Shown: positions 20,504-30,110, counted from the stretch's first letter. The stretch is 64,000 nucleotides of DNA from Mycobacterium sp. 852002-51971_SCH5477799-a (GCF_001667145.1 NZ_LZIF01000096.1:1-64000); one strand, 5' to 3'. Notes: generated from the letters alone by a model not told the origin. A program made the numbers and translations.

Positions 20504-21571
20504 CTACTCCGCGGCCTCGCGGATGTAGTCGCCGATCTGGCGCAACGAGCGCATGGCCTCGGGCACCATCGGCGCGGCCAGTTGGAAGTGGTGGACCTGT
20601 CCGGGCCATACCCGTACCTCGGCCGGCACGCCCACCGCGGCCAGCTTGCTCGCCGCCAGCCGTGCGTCGTGCAACAGGACCTCGGAGCCCGACACATGGA
20701 TCAGCGTGCGCGGCAGGCCCGGCTTGATGTGCTCCAGCGGCTCGTAGATCTCTTCGGGCTTCCCGTCGACGATGTTCTTCGCGGCCGCGGCGGCCACCAG
20801 CTCGCCGAGCGCATCGAACGCCCCGGCCGTGAACATCGCATCCGTCTCGATGTTGGGGTGGGCCTGCTTGGGTTCCTTGGCAAGCTGCAGCAGCGGCGAG
20901 ATCGCGACCAGCGCGGCGGGATCCTCGCCCTCCTGCTGCAGCCGCTGGGCCAGCGTGAGCGCCAGGTAGCCGCCCGCGGAGTCGCCGGCCAGCACGATCT
21001 GGTCCGGTTCGTATCCGCGCCGCCGCACCCACCGGTATGCGTCATGGCAGTCGTCGATCGCCATCCCCACCGAATTCTTCGGCAGCAGACGGTAATTGAC
21101 CACCAGGATGGGCGAGTCGGCGAACTTGGAGAGGGCTTCGACCAGCCGGCCATGCGAATTCGCCCCGCAGGTCAGGAACGCACCGCCGTGCAGATAGACG
21201 ATCACGCGGCGGCTACCGTCGGCGGGCAGCACCCCGGGCGCGCGCACCAGCTGCGCCGACGCGTGGGGCAGCTTCACCGTCTCGCGGACGGTGGCCGACG
21301 CCGGGATCAGCACCCGGGCCGTGAGATCGATGAGACCCCAGGGCCATGGCAGGTTGGGAACGTGGCTGCCGACGGACAGGATCGGCCGGATGGTCAGCCG
21401 CGAGGTGAGGTTCGCCAGTCGCGCGGCCACGCTGGGTCCCGACTCCAGGACCTCGACCGGGGCGCCGTCGCTGATGGCGAATTTGCGCGCCTGGGCTCGA
21501 CGCGCTCTGAGGACGTCATGGGGCCAAACGGTATTTGCCGATAACCCCGATTCCTTACTAGGTGCGGTCAT
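20504..21571 (-). CDS. lipU: HSL-family esterase/lipase LipU
   Basis: The 355-residue alpha/beta-hydrolase carries the hormone-sensitive-lipase oxyanion motif HGGAF, the nucleophile elbow GDSAGG, an Asp in the SGSEVLLHDARLAA segment and the catalytic His in VHHFQL. It should hydrolyse short- or medium-chain esters. ATG 21571 is chosen because AGGAAG lies 8 bases upstream; GTG 21580 is too close to that site. It is longer than my recollection of M. tuberculosis LipU (about 297 residues), so the start may be annotated differently there. It is divergent from the SGNH esterase gene. Confidence 0.88.
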   Translation of the reverse strand: MTAPSKESGLSANTVWPHDVLRARRAQARKFAISDGAPVEVLESGPSVAARLANLTSRLTIRPILSVGSHVPNLPWPWGLIDLTARVLIPASATVRETVKLPHASAQLVRAPGVLPADGSRRVIVYLHGGAFLTCGANSHGRLVEALSKFADSPILVVNYRLLPKNSVGMAIDDCHDAYRWVRRRGYEPDQIVLAGDSAGGYLALTLAQRLQQEGEDPAALVAISPLLQLAKEPKQAHPNIETDAMFTAGAFDALGELVAAAAAKNIVDGKPEEIYEPLEHIKPGLPRTLIHVSGSEVLLHDARLAASKLAAVGVPAEVRVWPGQVHHFQLAAPMVPEAMRSLRQIGDYIREAAE

Positions 21572-21808
21572 GCTCAACACTTCCTACGCCGTTGTAGTGC
21601 GATACAGCATGTGACGAGGAGCCCAAGCGTCTGGTTCAGCCGTTTGCCAGAGCGCTCAGCCAATCCCTTGTCCTCAGCTTGGCAGGCGTTGCTTAGTACA
21701 ACGTATGAAATAGCTGATTTGATACCAGTTTTCCTTCGCACCGTGATCAGTTCGTTTTCCAGCGGGGCACGCAAACCTCGAAATCGCACTAAACTTGGGC
21801 GCGTGACC

Positions 21809-22777
21809 ATGCGTGTGCCACGTCGTTCGGCAATCGCTCTGGCCACAGCAGGCGCGCTGGCCTCAACAGGAACCGCCTACCTGGGGGCACGGAGTTTGTT
21901 GGTCGGCCAGGCCACCCACGCGCGCACGATCATTCCGAAGTCATGGGACATCCCGCCCCGCGCCGACGGCGTGTACGTGCGCGGCGGCGGCCCGGTCCAG
22001 CGGTGGCACCGCGGCATGGCGGTCGACCAACACCTGATGATCTTCGGTGATTCGACCGCCGCCGGATACGGCTGCATGAGCGCCGACGAAGTCCCCGGCG
22101 TGCGGATCGCCCGGGGCCTGGCCGAGCAGACCGGGAAACGAATCCGGTTGAGCACCAAGGCGATCGTGGGCGCCACCTCCAAGGGCGTGTGCGGTCAGGT
22201 CGACGCGATGTTCGTCGCCGGCCCGCCGCCGGACATCGCGGTGATCATGGTCGGTGCCAACGACGTGACCGCGCTGAACGGCATCAGCCAGTCGGCTCAG
22301 CGGCTGGGGTTGACGGTCCGCAAGTTGCGCGCCCGCGGCGCCGTGGTGATCGGCGGCACCTGCCCGGACCTCGGGTTCATCAGCGCCATTCCGCAGCCGC
22401 TGCGGTCGCTGGCGCACGAGCGCTGCCTGCAGCTTGCCCGTGCCCAGACCGCGACGGTCCGGTCGGCCGGCGGTGTGCCGGTGCCGTTGGCGCAGCTGAT
22501 GGCACCGCAATTCCGTGCCACCCCCGATGCGATGTTCTCCGCCGACGGCTTTCACCCCGCGGCACCCGCCTATGCGCTCGCGGCCGACGCGCTGCTGTTC
22601 GCCCTCTGCGATGCCCTGGGCGAGGAGGTGGAGCCACCGCCGCTGAGTTCGGCGGTGCTGCCAGCGGCGCCGGTACTCGGTCAGGGACACACCCGCACCA
22701 GCGTGATGTCGCGGCTGTGGCGGCGTCCGGCGCCCGGACCTGCCCCGTCTTCGTGCCCCGAGGTCGGCAGCGACTAG
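21809..22777 (+). CDS. SGNH/GDSL esterase (Rv1075c-like), exported
   Basis: The 322-residue protein begins with a signal-like helix (about 8-30). The SGNH blocks are all present: GDSTAAGYG with the nucleophile Ser, the glycine of the QVDAMF region, GANDVTA with the block III Asn, and DGFHPA with the catalytic Asp and His. M. tuberculosis Rv1075c is a characterised GDSL-like esterase linked to intracellular survival. ATG 21809 is taken; GTG 21803, two codons upstream, is equally possible and neither has a clear ribosome-binding site. The C-terminal 50 residues are Pro-rich. Confidence 0.87.
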   Translation: MRVPRRSAIALATAGALASTGTAYLGARSLLVGQATHARTIIPKSWDIPPRADGVYVRGGGPVQRWHRGMAVDQHLMIFGDSTAAGYGCMSADEVPGVRIARGLAEQTGKRIRLSTKAIVGATSKGVCGQVDAMFVAGPPPDIAVIMVGANDVTALNGISQSAQRLGLTVRKLRARGAVVIGGTCPDLGFISAIPQPLRSLAHERCLQLARAQTATVRSAGGVPVPLAQLMAPQFRATPDAMFSADGFHPAAPAYALAADALLFALCDALGEEVEPPPLSSAVLPAAPVLGQGHTRTSVMSRLWRRPAPGPAPSSCPEVGSD

Positions 22778-22870
22778 ATTTGTTCTCGCACCTCGGCGTG
22801 GACCTCCCGCCCGGCGGTGAAGCGAGCCAGCCCCATCTGTGGGATCTGCAGGGATCTGAAGGGAACCACC

Positions 22871-24088
22871 ATGCCTGAAGCCGTCATCGTCTCAACTGCT
22901 CGCTCGCCGATCGGCCGCGCGATGAAGGGGTCGCTGGTCAACATGCGCCCCGATGACCTGACCGTCCAGATCGTGCGCGCCGCCCTCGACAAGGTCCCCG
23001 CGCTGAACCCGCACCAGATCGACGACCTGATCCTGGGCTGCGGCCAGCCCGGCGGGGAATCCGGATTCAACCTGGCGCGGGTCGTCGCCGTCGAGCTCGG
23101 CTTCGACTTCCTGCCCGGCACCACCGTCAACCGGTATTGCTCGTCGTCGCTGCAGACCTCCCGGATGGCGTTCCACGCGATCAAGGCCGGTGAGGGCGAC
23201 GCCTTCATTTCCGCGGGGGTGGAAACCGTGTCCCGCTTCGCCAAGGGCAGCGCCGACTCGTGGCCGGACACCAAGAACTCGCTATTCGATGAGGCCCAGG
23301 AGCGGTCGACCGCCGCGGCCCAGGGCGCCGAAGAGTGGCACGATCCCCGCGCCGACGACAACCTCCCCGACGTCTACATCGCCATGGGGCAGACGGCCGA
23401 AAACGTTGCGCTGCTGACCGGGATCAGCCGCGAAGACCAGGACCACTGGGGAGTGCGCAGCCAGAACCGCGCCGAGGAGGCGATCAAGAGCGGGTTCTTC
23501 GACCGCGAGATCACCCCGGTGACCCTGCCCGACGGCACCACCGTGAGCACCGACGACGGCCCGCGTCCCGGCACCACCTACGAGAAGATCAGCCAACTCA
23601 AGCCGGTGTTCCGCCCCAACGGCACGGTGACCGCGGGCAACGCGTGCCCGCTCAACGACGGCGCCGCCGCGGTGGTGATCACCAGCGACACGAAGGCCAA
23701 GGAACTGGGCCTGACTCCGCTGGCGCGCATCGTGTCCACCGGGGTCAGCGGCCTGTCCCCCGAGATCATGGGCCTGGGCCCGATCGAGGCGACCAAGAAG
23801 GCGCTGGCGCGCGCCAAGCTGTCGGTCAGCGACATCGACCTGTTCGAGATCAACGAGGCGTTCGCCGTCCAGGTGCTGGGTTCGGCGCGCGAGTTGGGCA
23901 TCGACGAGGACAAGCTGAACGTGTCCGGTGGGGCGATCGCGCTCGGGCACCCGTTCGGCATGACTGGTGCACGCATCGCCACCACGCTGCTCAACAACCT
24001 GCAGACCCACGACAAGACGTTCGGTCTGGAGACCATGTGCGTCGGCGGCGGCCAGGGCATGGCGATGGTGATCGAGCGGCTGAGCTGA
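22871..24088 (+). CDS. fadA3: Acetyl-CoA C-acyltransferase (thiolase) FadA3
   Basis: The 405-residue thiolase cleaves beta-ketoacyl-CoA in the last step of beta-oxidation. The acyl-accepting Cys is C90 (NRYCSSSLQT). The catalytic His is in GHPFGMTGAR, and the second Cys in the C-terminal MCVGGGQGMAM. ATG 22871 has GAAGGGA 6 bases upstream and gives the M. tuberculosis FadA3 length. It lies 93 bp after the SGNH gene and ends before a strong bidirectional terminator. Confidence 0.95.
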   Translation: MPEAVIVSTARSPIGRAMKGSLVNMRPDDLTVQIVRAALDKVPALNPHQIDDLILGCGQPGGESGFNLARVVAVELGFDFLPGTTVNRYCSSSLQTSRMAFHAIKAGEGDAFISAGVETVSRFAKGSADSWPDTKNSLFDEAQERSTAAAQGAEEWHDPRADDNLPDVYIAMGQTAENVALLTGISREDQDHWGVRSQNRAEEAIKSGFFDREITPVTLPDGTTVSTDDGPRPGTTYEKISQLKPVFRPNGTVTAGNACPLNDGAAAVVITSDTKAKELGLTPLARIVSTGVSGLSPEIMGLGPIEATKKALARAKLSVSDIDLFEINEAFAVQVLGSARELGIDEDKLNVSGGAIALGHPFGMTGARIATTLLNNLQTHDKTFGLETMCVGGGQGMAMVIERLS

Positions 24089-24096
24089 CGTTTCGT

Positions 24097-24163
24097 TGCG
24101 TCGAGTGTCAAGCTGTGGCGGCGACACGCCGCATGTGCGCGCCGTAGCTTCACACTCGACGCA
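24097..24163. repeat. Large imperfect inverted repeat downstream of fadA3
   Basis: Arms 24097-24114 (starting TGCGTCGAGTGT) and 24146-24163 (ending ACACTCGACGCA) are 18 bases long and pair with one mismatch. The 31-base loop holds a second perfect hairpin (GCGGCG/CGCCGC). It directly precedes the terminator. The nested form recalls REP-like intergenic elements, but no second copy was seen in this window. Confidence 0.6.
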
Positions 24164-24176
24164 GGCTCACGACACG

Positions 24177-24212
24177 AAAAAACCGGCACGCCGAGGGGGC
24201 GTGCCGGTTTTT
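24177..24212. terminator. Bidirectional intrinsic terminator between fadA3 and the Bax-inhibitor-like gene
   Basis: Arms AACCGGCACGCC and GGCGTGCCGGTT flank a short G-rich loop. The stem has A-rich sequence on its left and TTTTT on its right, so it gives a GC-rich hairpin with a U-run on either strand. It lies between the convergent stops at 24088 and 24226. Confidence 0.9.
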
Positions 24213-24225
24213 CTCTGTGGCAGAG

Positions 24226-25083
24226 CTAGTCGTTCTGCAGATAACTCAGCAGACGCAGGATCTCGATGTACAGCCAGACCAGCGTGACGGTCAGGCCCAG
24301 CGCGATGCCCCAGGCCGCCTTCTCCGGCGCGCCGGCGCGGACCATCTGGTCGGCCGCATCGAAGTCGATCAGGAAGCTGAACGCCGCGATCGCGATGCAT
24401 ACCAACGAGAAGATGATCGCCACCGTGCCGCCGCTGCGCAGGCCCAGGCCGGTGCCGCCGTTGACGTGGAACATCGCCAACACGAAGTTGCCGAGCATCA
24501 GGGCCAGCACGCCGAACATCGCGGCGACCAGCATGCGGGTGAACTTGGGCGTCACCCGGATGGCCCCGGTCTTGTAGACGACGAGCATGCCGAAGAACAC
24601 CCCGAAGGTGCCCAGCACCGCCTCGCCGATCAGCGCGCCGGCGTTGGCGTTCGCCACCGAGAAGTGCGCGAAGACGAACGAGATGGCGCCCAGGACCAGG
24701 CCCTCGAGCACGGCGTAGCCCAGCACGATGCCGGGGTTGTCCTGCTTGCGGCCAAAGGTGGCCACCAGCACCAGGACCAGGCCGCCCAACCCGCCGACCA
24801 GGGCCAGCGGCATGGCCAGCGCCACATCGCGGGCGACCAGGAAGTAGGAGACCACGGCGGACATCGCCAGCACGGCCAGCGTGATGCCGGTCTTGGTGAC
24901 GACGTCGTCGATGGTCAGCGGACGCGAAGCTTTGGCCTCCTGATACGGAGCCTGATACGGAGCCGCGTATGGGTCGGCCCCATAGCCATAGCCCTGCATC
25001 GGGGGCGCGCCAGTGCCGAATTGCGCGTATCCGCCCCTCTGCTTAGGCAGCGAACGAAATACCGGGTTGCTTGTCTCCCGCAC
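24226..25083 (-). CDS. Bax inhibitor-1/YccA-like membrane protein (Rv1072-like)
   Basis: The 285-residue protein has a soluble N-terminus of about 70 residues rich in Gly, Tyr and Pro (repeated YQAPYQ-like units). Seven hydrophobic helices follow, the last near FSFLIDFDAADQMV and WLYIEILRLLSYL. This fits the actinobacterial Bax1-I family. Its role is not established; relatives are calcium-leak or stress-related channels. GTG 25083 has AGAGAGGA at about 6 bases and is preferred to the longer frame to 25146. Confidence 0.86.
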   Translation of the reverse strand: MRETSNPVFRSLPKQRGGYAQFGTGAPPMQGYGYGADPYAAPYQAPYQEAKASRPLTIDDVVTKTGITLAVLAMSAVVSYFLVARDVALAMPLALVGGLGGLVLVLVATFGRKQDNPGIVLGYAVLEGLVLGAISFVFAHFSVANANAGALIGEAVLGTFGVFFGMLVVYKTGAIRVTPKFTRMLVAAMFGVLALMLGNFVLAMFHVNGGTGLGLRSGGTVAIIFSLVCIAIAAFSFLIDFDAADQMVRAGAPEKAAWGIALGLTVTLVWLYIEILRLLSYLQND

Positions 25084-25309
25084 CGTCGGATCCTCTCTAA
25101 TCGGCTTCGAGCTGTGCGAACACAATCTCAACGATCGGCGTTGCACCCTGGTTCCCAGGGGGACCTGGGCGTTTTGCGGGCGTACACAGCCTTCGCCGTT
25201 GTCGTCGCGTTAAAGATAACCCTTACCCGCGGGTACGGCGCCGGTCGTGACGATCTAGATTTCTTCCTCGGGGCTGGACCAGCCTGGACCGCTTGAGGGA
25301 GGCGAGGGC

Positions 25310-26347
25310 GTGACCGACGAATCCGATGAGGTTCTGACCGAAGTCGAGGGAAGCGTCGGCTTGATCACGCTCAACCGGCCCAAGGCCATCAATTCGCTGA
25401 ATCAGCAGATGGTGGACGCGCTGACCGCCATCCTCACCGGCTGGGCGGACGACGACGCGGTGCGCGCGGTCGTGCTCTCCGGCGCCGGCGAACGCGGACT
25501 GTGCGCCGGCGGTGACGTGGTCTCGATCTACCACAGCGCGCGCAAGGACGGGGCCCAGGCGCGACGCTTCTGGCGCGACGAATATCTGCTCAACGCGCAG
25601 ATCGCCGAGTTTCCCAAGCCGTACGTGGCCCTGATGGACGGCATCGTGATGGGTGGTGGCGTCGGCGTCAGCGCCCACGCGAACACCCGCGTGGTCACCG
25701 ATACCTCCAAGATCGCGATGCCCGAGGTCGGCATCGGCTTCATCCCCGACGTCGGCGGCGTCTACCTGCTGTCACGGGCTCCCGGCGGTCTGGGTCTGCA
25801 TGCCGCGTTGACCGGGGCGCCGTTCTCCGGAGCCGACGCCATCGCCATGGGTTTCGCCGACCACTACGTCCCGCACGCCGACGTCGAGGCGTTCCGCCGC
25901 GCGGTGGTCACCGACGGCGTCGACAAGGCGCTCCATAAGTACGCCGTCGAACCGCCACCCAGTGAGCTTGCCGCGCAACGAAACTGGATAGACGAATGCT
26001 TCGCCGGCGACACCGTCGAGGACATCGTCGCCGCGCTGCGCGGCCACGACGGCGGGCCGGCCAACGATGCCGCCGACCTGATCGCCACCCGCTCGCCGAT
26101 CGCGCTGTCGGTAACCCTGGAGGCGGTGCGCCGTGCCGCAAAACTCGAGACACTGAAAGACGTTCTGACCCAAGACTATCGGGTGTCCTCGGCGTCGCTG
26201 CGCTCACACGATCTGGTGGAGGGCATCCGCGCACAGCTCATCGACAAAGATCGCAATCCCAAGTGGTCACCGGCGCAGCTGCACGCGGTCACCGCGGCCG
26301 ACGTCGACGCGTATTTCGCTCCGGTCGACGACGACTTGAATTTCTAG
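25310..26347 (+). CDS. echA9: Enoyl-CoA hydratase/3-hydroxyisobutyryl-CoA hydrolase family, EchA9
   Basis: The 345-residue crotonase-fold protein is longer than a plain hydratase and has the C-terminal extension of 3-hydroxyisobutyryl-CoA hydrolases, a valine degradation enzyme. The oxyanion loops are in LCAGGDV and MGGGVG, and the catalytic-region acid in MPEVGIGFIPDVGG. The annotated name EchA9 suggests hydratase, but length and the NPKWSPAQL tail favour thioester hydrolase. The GTG start at 25310 has GGGAGG 7 bases upstream. echA8 follows 14 bp later, so the two are co-transcribed. Confidence 0.9.
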   Translation: MTDESDEVLTEVEGSVGLITLNRPKAINSLNQQMVDALTAILTGWADDDAVRAVVLSGAGERGLCAGGDVVSIYHSARKDGAQARRFWRDEYLLNAQIAEFPKPYVALMDGIVMGGGVGVSAHANTRVVTDTSKIAMPEVGIGFIPDVGGVYLLSRAPGGLGLHAALTGAPFSGADAIAMGFADHYVPHADVEAFRRAVVTDGVDKALHKYAVEPPPSELAAQRNWIDECFAGDTVEDIVAALRGHDGGPANDAADLIATRSPIALSVTLEAVRRAAKLETLKDVLTQDYRVSSASLRSHDLVEGIRAQLIDKDRNPKWSPAQLHAVTAADVDAYFAPVDDDLNF

Positions 26348-26361
26348 AAAGGCGGTTGTAG

Positions 26362-27144
26362 ATGACGGAAGCAGACTACGAGACCATCCTCGTCGAACGC
26401 GAAGAGCGTGTCGGCATCATCACCCTGAACCGGCCAAAGGCCCTCAACGCGCTCAACACTCAGGTGATGAACGAAGTCACCCGCGCGGCAGCGGATTTCG
26501 ACGACGATCCGGGCATCGGGGCGATCATCATCACCGGCTCGGCCAAGGCGTTCGCCGCCGGCGCCGACATCAAGGAGATGGCGGGGCTGACGTTCGCCGA
26601 CGCCTTCGATGCCGACTTCTTCGCCCCGTGGAGCAAGCTCGCCGCGGTCCGTACCCCGACGATCGCCGCGGTGGCCGGGCACGCGCTGGGTGGCGGCTGC
26701 GAACTCGCCATGATGTGCGATGTGCTGATCGCCGCCGACACGGCGAAATTCGGCCAGCCCGAGATCAAACTCGGTGTGCTACCCGGCATGGGCGGCTCAC
26801 AGCGGCTGACCCGCGCCATCGGCAAGGCCAAGGCCATGGACCTCATCCTGACCGGACGGACCATCGGCGCCGAGGAAGCCGAACGAAGCGGTCTGGTCTC
26901 GCGGGTGGTTCCGGCCGATGACCTGCTGACCGAGGCCAAGGCCGTCGCGACCACCATTTCGCAGATGTCGCGCTCGGCGTCCAGGATGGCCAAAGAGGCC
27001 GTCAACCGCGCTTTCGAGTCCACCCTGGCCGAGGGACTTCTGTACGAGCGCAGGTTGTTTCACTCGACTTTCGCGACCGAGGATCAGTCCGAAGGGATGG
27101 CGGCATTCGTCGAGAAGCGCCCGCCGAACTTCACCCACCGCTAG
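26362..27144 (+). CDS. echA8: Enoyl-CoA hydratase EchA8
   Basis: The 260-residue crotonase hydrates 2-enoyl-CoA in beta-oxidation. The oxyanion-hole loops are [11 protein letters not shown] and [15 protein letters not shown], and the catalytic Glu residues lie in GGGCELA and [15 protein letters not shown]. The ATG at 26362 has AAGGCGG about 7 bases upstream. It closely matches M. tuberculosis EchA8 (257 residues). It is the middle gene of echA9-echA8-membrane hydrolase, with 14-bp and 9-bp gaps. Confidence 0.95.
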   Translation: MTEADYETILVEREERVGIITLNRPKALNALNTQVMNEVTRAAADFDDDPGIGAIIITGSAKAFAAGADIKEMAGLTFADAFDADFFAPWSKLAAVRTPTIAAVAGHALGGGCELAMMCDVLIAADTAKFGQPEIKLGVLPGMGGSQRLTRAIGKAKAMDLILTGRTIGAEEAERSGLVSRVVPADDLLTEAKAVATTISQMSRSASRMAKEAVNRAFESTLAEGLLYERRLFHSTFATEDQSEGMAAFVEKRPPNFTHR

Positions 27145-27153
27145 GACGCTTGG

Positions 27154-28935
27154 ATGAGCGAACCGATTTCGGCGACACCCACCGAGGAAGATCGGCCCCA
27201 GGCGGACGGCGTCGAGGAGCCCGAGCCGGGCGTCGCACCGCAACCGGCTCCCGCACCACGAGCCGGGCGCGCGGCGCCCACCCTGCCCTGGACTGAAAAA
27301 CCTTGGTGGGTAAGGCATTACACTTTCACCGGCACCGCGGTCGGCCTGATTTTCATCTGGCTTTCGCTGACCCCCTCGCTGCTACCGCGCGGCCCGTTGT
27401 TCCAGGGGCTGGTCAGCGGCCTCTCCGGCGCCATCGGCTATGGGCTGGGCGTCTTTTCGGTCTGGCTGGTGCGGTTCATGCGCGAAAAGGATCACAGCCC
27501 CCCACCGCCATCCTGGGCATGGAAGGTGCTGATCCCGATCGGCGTGGTGGGCCAGGTGCTCATGGCGATCTGGTTCCACGTGTGGCAGGACGACGTGCGC
27601 GACCTGATGGGCGTGGCGCATCTGGAGTGGTACGACTACCCGCTGGCGGGAGTCCTATCGCTGGTGGTGCTGTTCACCGTGGTCGAACTGGGCCAATTCA
27701 CCCGCTGGCTGGTCCGCTTTCTGGTCGGCCAGGTGGACCGGTTCGTTCCGTTCCGGCTTTCGGCCACCATCGTGGTCGTCACCCTCGCGGTCTTGACCGT
27801 CGCCGTGCTCAACGGTGTCGTGCTCAAGTTCGCCATGCGCACCATGAACGACACCTTCGCCTCGGCCAACGACGAGATGAGCCCCGATAGCGCCGCGCCG
27901 AAGACCCCGCTGCGCTCCGGTGGTCCCCAGTCCCTGGTGTCGTGGGAATCCCTTGGCCACCAAGGGCGCATCTTCATCGAGGGCGGTCCGAAGGTCGCCG
28001 ACCTGACCGCGTTCAACGGGACCCCGGCCGTCGAGCCGATCCGGGCCTACGCCGGGTTGGACTCGTCCAAGGGCATCATCGCGGCCGCGGAGCTGGCGGC
28101 CCGGGAACTGCAGCGCGCCGGCGGGCTGCAGCGCGCCGTCGTCGCGGTGGGCACCTCCACCGGCACCGGCTGGATCAACGAGGCGGAAGCCTCGGCGCTG
28201 GAGTACATGTACAACGGCAACACCGCGATCGTGAGCATGCAGTATTCGTTCCTGCCGAGCTGGCTGTCGTTCCTGGTGGACAAGGAAAACGCCCGGCACG
28301 CCGGGCAGGCGCTCTTCGAGGCCGTCGACAAGCTGATCCGCCAGATGCCCGAGGCGCAGCGGCCCAAACTCGTCGTGTTCGGCGAGAGCCTGGGATCGTT
28401 CGGGGGCGAAGCGCCGTTTTTGAGTCTGAACAATGTGCTGGCGCGCACAGACGGAGCGTTATTCAGCGGACCGACCTTCAAAAACACCATCTGGACCGAT
28501 CTGACGTCGACGCGCGACAGCGGATCGCCGGAGTGGTTACCGATCTACCAGGACGGGCGGTTTGTCCGATTCGTCGCTCGCGCAAAGAATTTGACGCGTC
28601 CCAACGCGCCGTGGGATCACCCCCGGGTGGTGTATCTGCAGCACGCGTCGGATCCGATCGCCTGGTGGACGCCGGACCTGTTGTTCAGCAAGCCCGACTG
28701 GCTGAGCGAACCGCGCGGCTATGACGTGCTGTCGCAGACGCGCTGGATTCCGGTGGTGACCTTCCTGCAGGTGTCGGCCGACATGGCCGTGGCGGTGGAC
28801 GTGCCCGACGGGCATGGCCACCGCTACGTCGCCGACGTCGCCGACGGTTGGGCGGCCGTGCTGCCACCGCCCGGCTGGACGCCGGACAAGACGGCGAAAC
28901 TACGTCCGCTGCTGCACTCCGGCGACACGTCTTAA
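27154..28935 (+). CDS. Membrane alpha/beta-hydrolase family protein (Rv1069c-like)
   Basis: The 593-residue product has a Pro/Glu-rich N-terminus and about five transmembrane helices between residues 55 and 230. A C-terminal alpha/beta-hydrolase domain carries the nucleophile elbow GESLGSFGGE and a late His in GHGHRYVADVADGW. This is a conserved actinobacterial family of unknown substrate. The gene follows echA8 by 9 bp, which hints at a role in lipid or acyl metabolism. Its stop overlaps the convergent rhodanese stop by four bases. Confidence 0.87.
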   Translation: MSEPISATPTEEDRPQADGVEEPEPGVAPQPAPAPRAGRAAPTLPWTEKPWWVRHYTFTGTAVGLIFIWLSLTPSLLPRGPLFQGLVSGLSGAIGYGLGVFSVWLVRFMREKDHSPPPPSWAWKVLIPIGVVGQVLMAIWFHVWQDDVRDLMGVAHLEWYDYPLAGVLSLVVLFTVVELGQFTRWLVRFLVGQVDRFVPFRLSATIVVVTLAVLTVAVLNGVVLKFAMRTMNDTFASANDEMSPDSAAPKTPLRSGGPQSLVSWESLGHQGRIFIEGGPKVADLTAFNGTPAVEPIRAYAGLDSSKGIIAAAELAARELQRAGGLQRAVVAVGTSTGTGWINEAEASALEYMYNGNTAIVSMQYSFLPSWLSFLVDKENARHAGQALFEAVDKLIRQMPEAQRPKLVVFGESLGSFGGEAPFLSLNNVLARTDGALFSGPTFKNTIWTDLTSTRDSGSPEWLPIYQDGRFVRFVARAKNLTRPNAPWDHPRVVYLQHASDPIAWWTPDLLFSKPDWLSEPRGYDVLSQTRWIPVVTFLQVSADMAVAVDVPDGHGHRYVADVADGWAAVLPPPGWTPDKTAKLRPLLHSGDTS

Positions 28936-29369
28936 AGCCAGCGACGGGCGGCGGCGCCGCTGTCCGCGAACACCGGATTGACCGGGCCCCCGGCCAGCTC
29001 GCTCAGCACGCCGGCTCCGTCCAACGCGTGATAGCCGCCGATGACGTCGGTGGCGCGGTGCAGGCCGATGTCGAGCAGCGCGGCCGCCGCCAGGCTGGAC
29101 GTGTAACCCTCCGAACACAGGATCACCCATTCGACGTCGTCGCCGACGGCCTCGGGCAGCCTGGCCTCGCTGGTGGGATCGCAGCGCCACTCCAGCACGT
29201 TGCGTTCGATCACCAGCGCCCCGGGCACCTCGCCCTCGCGAAAGCGCTGAGCCTGCGGCCGGATGTCGATCAGCACCGCGCCGCGCCGCAGCGCGTCGGG
29301 CACCTCGACGGCGGGCAGGCGGCGAAACCGGCGCCTGGCGGATCTCAAGACGACGTCGATGCGGCTCAT
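28932..29369 (-). CDS. Single-domain rhodanese-like sulfurtransferase (Rv1066-like)
   Basis: The 145-residue protein has one rhodanese domain with the active Cys at residue 85 in the loop CSEGYTSS and the typical VLIDIRP and GEVPGALVI strands. It probably moves sulfane sulfur. Its ATG start overlaps the stop of the cysteine dioxygenase gene by four bases (ATGA), so the two are translated together. The pair would link cysteine oxidation to sulfane-sulfur handling. Confidence 0.87.
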   Translation of the reverse strand: MSRIDVVLRSARRRFRRLPAVEVPDALRRGAVLIDIRPQAQRFREGEVPGALVIERNVLEWRCDPTSEARLPEAVGDDVEWVILCSEGYTSSLAAAALLDIGLHRATDVIGGYHALDGAGVLSELAGGPVNPVFADSGAAARRWL

Positions 29370-30010
29370 AGCGATCCTTCCGGCTGGTCGGTCAGTTCGG
29401 TGCGTTCGCGCCGCAACGTCTTGCGAGCGGTGACCTCGTAGTACGACATCGCCGTCAGGGGCGGCGAGTAGGCATGCACGCTCAGGGTCGGCTGCACCGG
29501 CGCGGCGCCGAGGTTGGCCGCCCCCGCGGCGGGCCGGGAAACGGGCACCGTGACCGGCCGCGGCGCCCAGACCACGTCGTGCACCCAGCCCAACGGGAAT
29601 CCGGCCTGATCGCCGGCGTCGAGCCGCCGGCGTCGCAAAGCTTTACCATCCCAACGGTATTCGTTCAGCGATCCGGAAAGGACGGTCAACGCGCCCAGCG
29701 ACCCGCCGTGGTCGTGCAACTCGGTGGGCTGGCCGGGCACCCAGCTGATCAGCCAGACGTCGAGTTCCTCGTCGCCGTGGATGCGGGTGAACCAGCGCCG
29801 CGACACGGGTATGCCACCCTCGGGTAACAGGTGGTCGCAGCGCCCGCTGAGCACATCGTCGGCCGCCTGGTCGGTGGCGTAGAGCAGATCGGGCACCCGC
29901 AGCCGGGTCGGACCGGAGGACGGGGCGGAGATGGGGCGCGGCCGCGGGGCAACCGCGGTGGCGACGGGCGCAGGCCCGGCAAGGGGCAAAGTCACGGTGG
30001 GAACTTTCAC
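29366..30010 (-). CDS. Cysteine dioxygenase-type cupin (Rv1065-like)
   Basis: The 214-residue cupin has the iron-ligand pattern of thiol dioxygenases: H99 and H101 in ELHDHGGSLGA and H144 in GWVHDV. It should oxidise cysteine to cysteine sulfinate with molecular oxygen. The C-terminal YSPPLTAMSYYEV stretch is typical of bacterial cysteine dioxygenases. The first 35 residues are Pro-rich and low in complexity, and may not be structured. The start is GTG 30010. It heads a two-gene operon with the rhodanese and is divergent from lpqV. Confidence 0.86.
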   Translation of the reverse strand: MKVPTVTLPLAGPAPVATAVAPRPRPISAPSSGPTRLRVPDLLYATDQAADDVLSGRCDHLLPEGGIPVSRRWFTRIHGDEELDVWLISWVPGQPTELHDHGGSLGALTVLSGSLNEYRWDGKALRRRRLDAGDQAGFPLGWVHDVVWAPRPVTVPVSRPAAGAANLGAAPVQPTLSVHAYSPPLTAMSYYEVTARKTLRRERTELTDQPEGSL

Positions 30011-30110
30011 GCGAAAACGGACAGGGCAAGCGGCGGCGTATTACGGCCGACAACACTCGCAAAATCCGAAGCGCTCCATCACGGCCGCCAGTGTTGCATA
30101 GATTGAGAGC

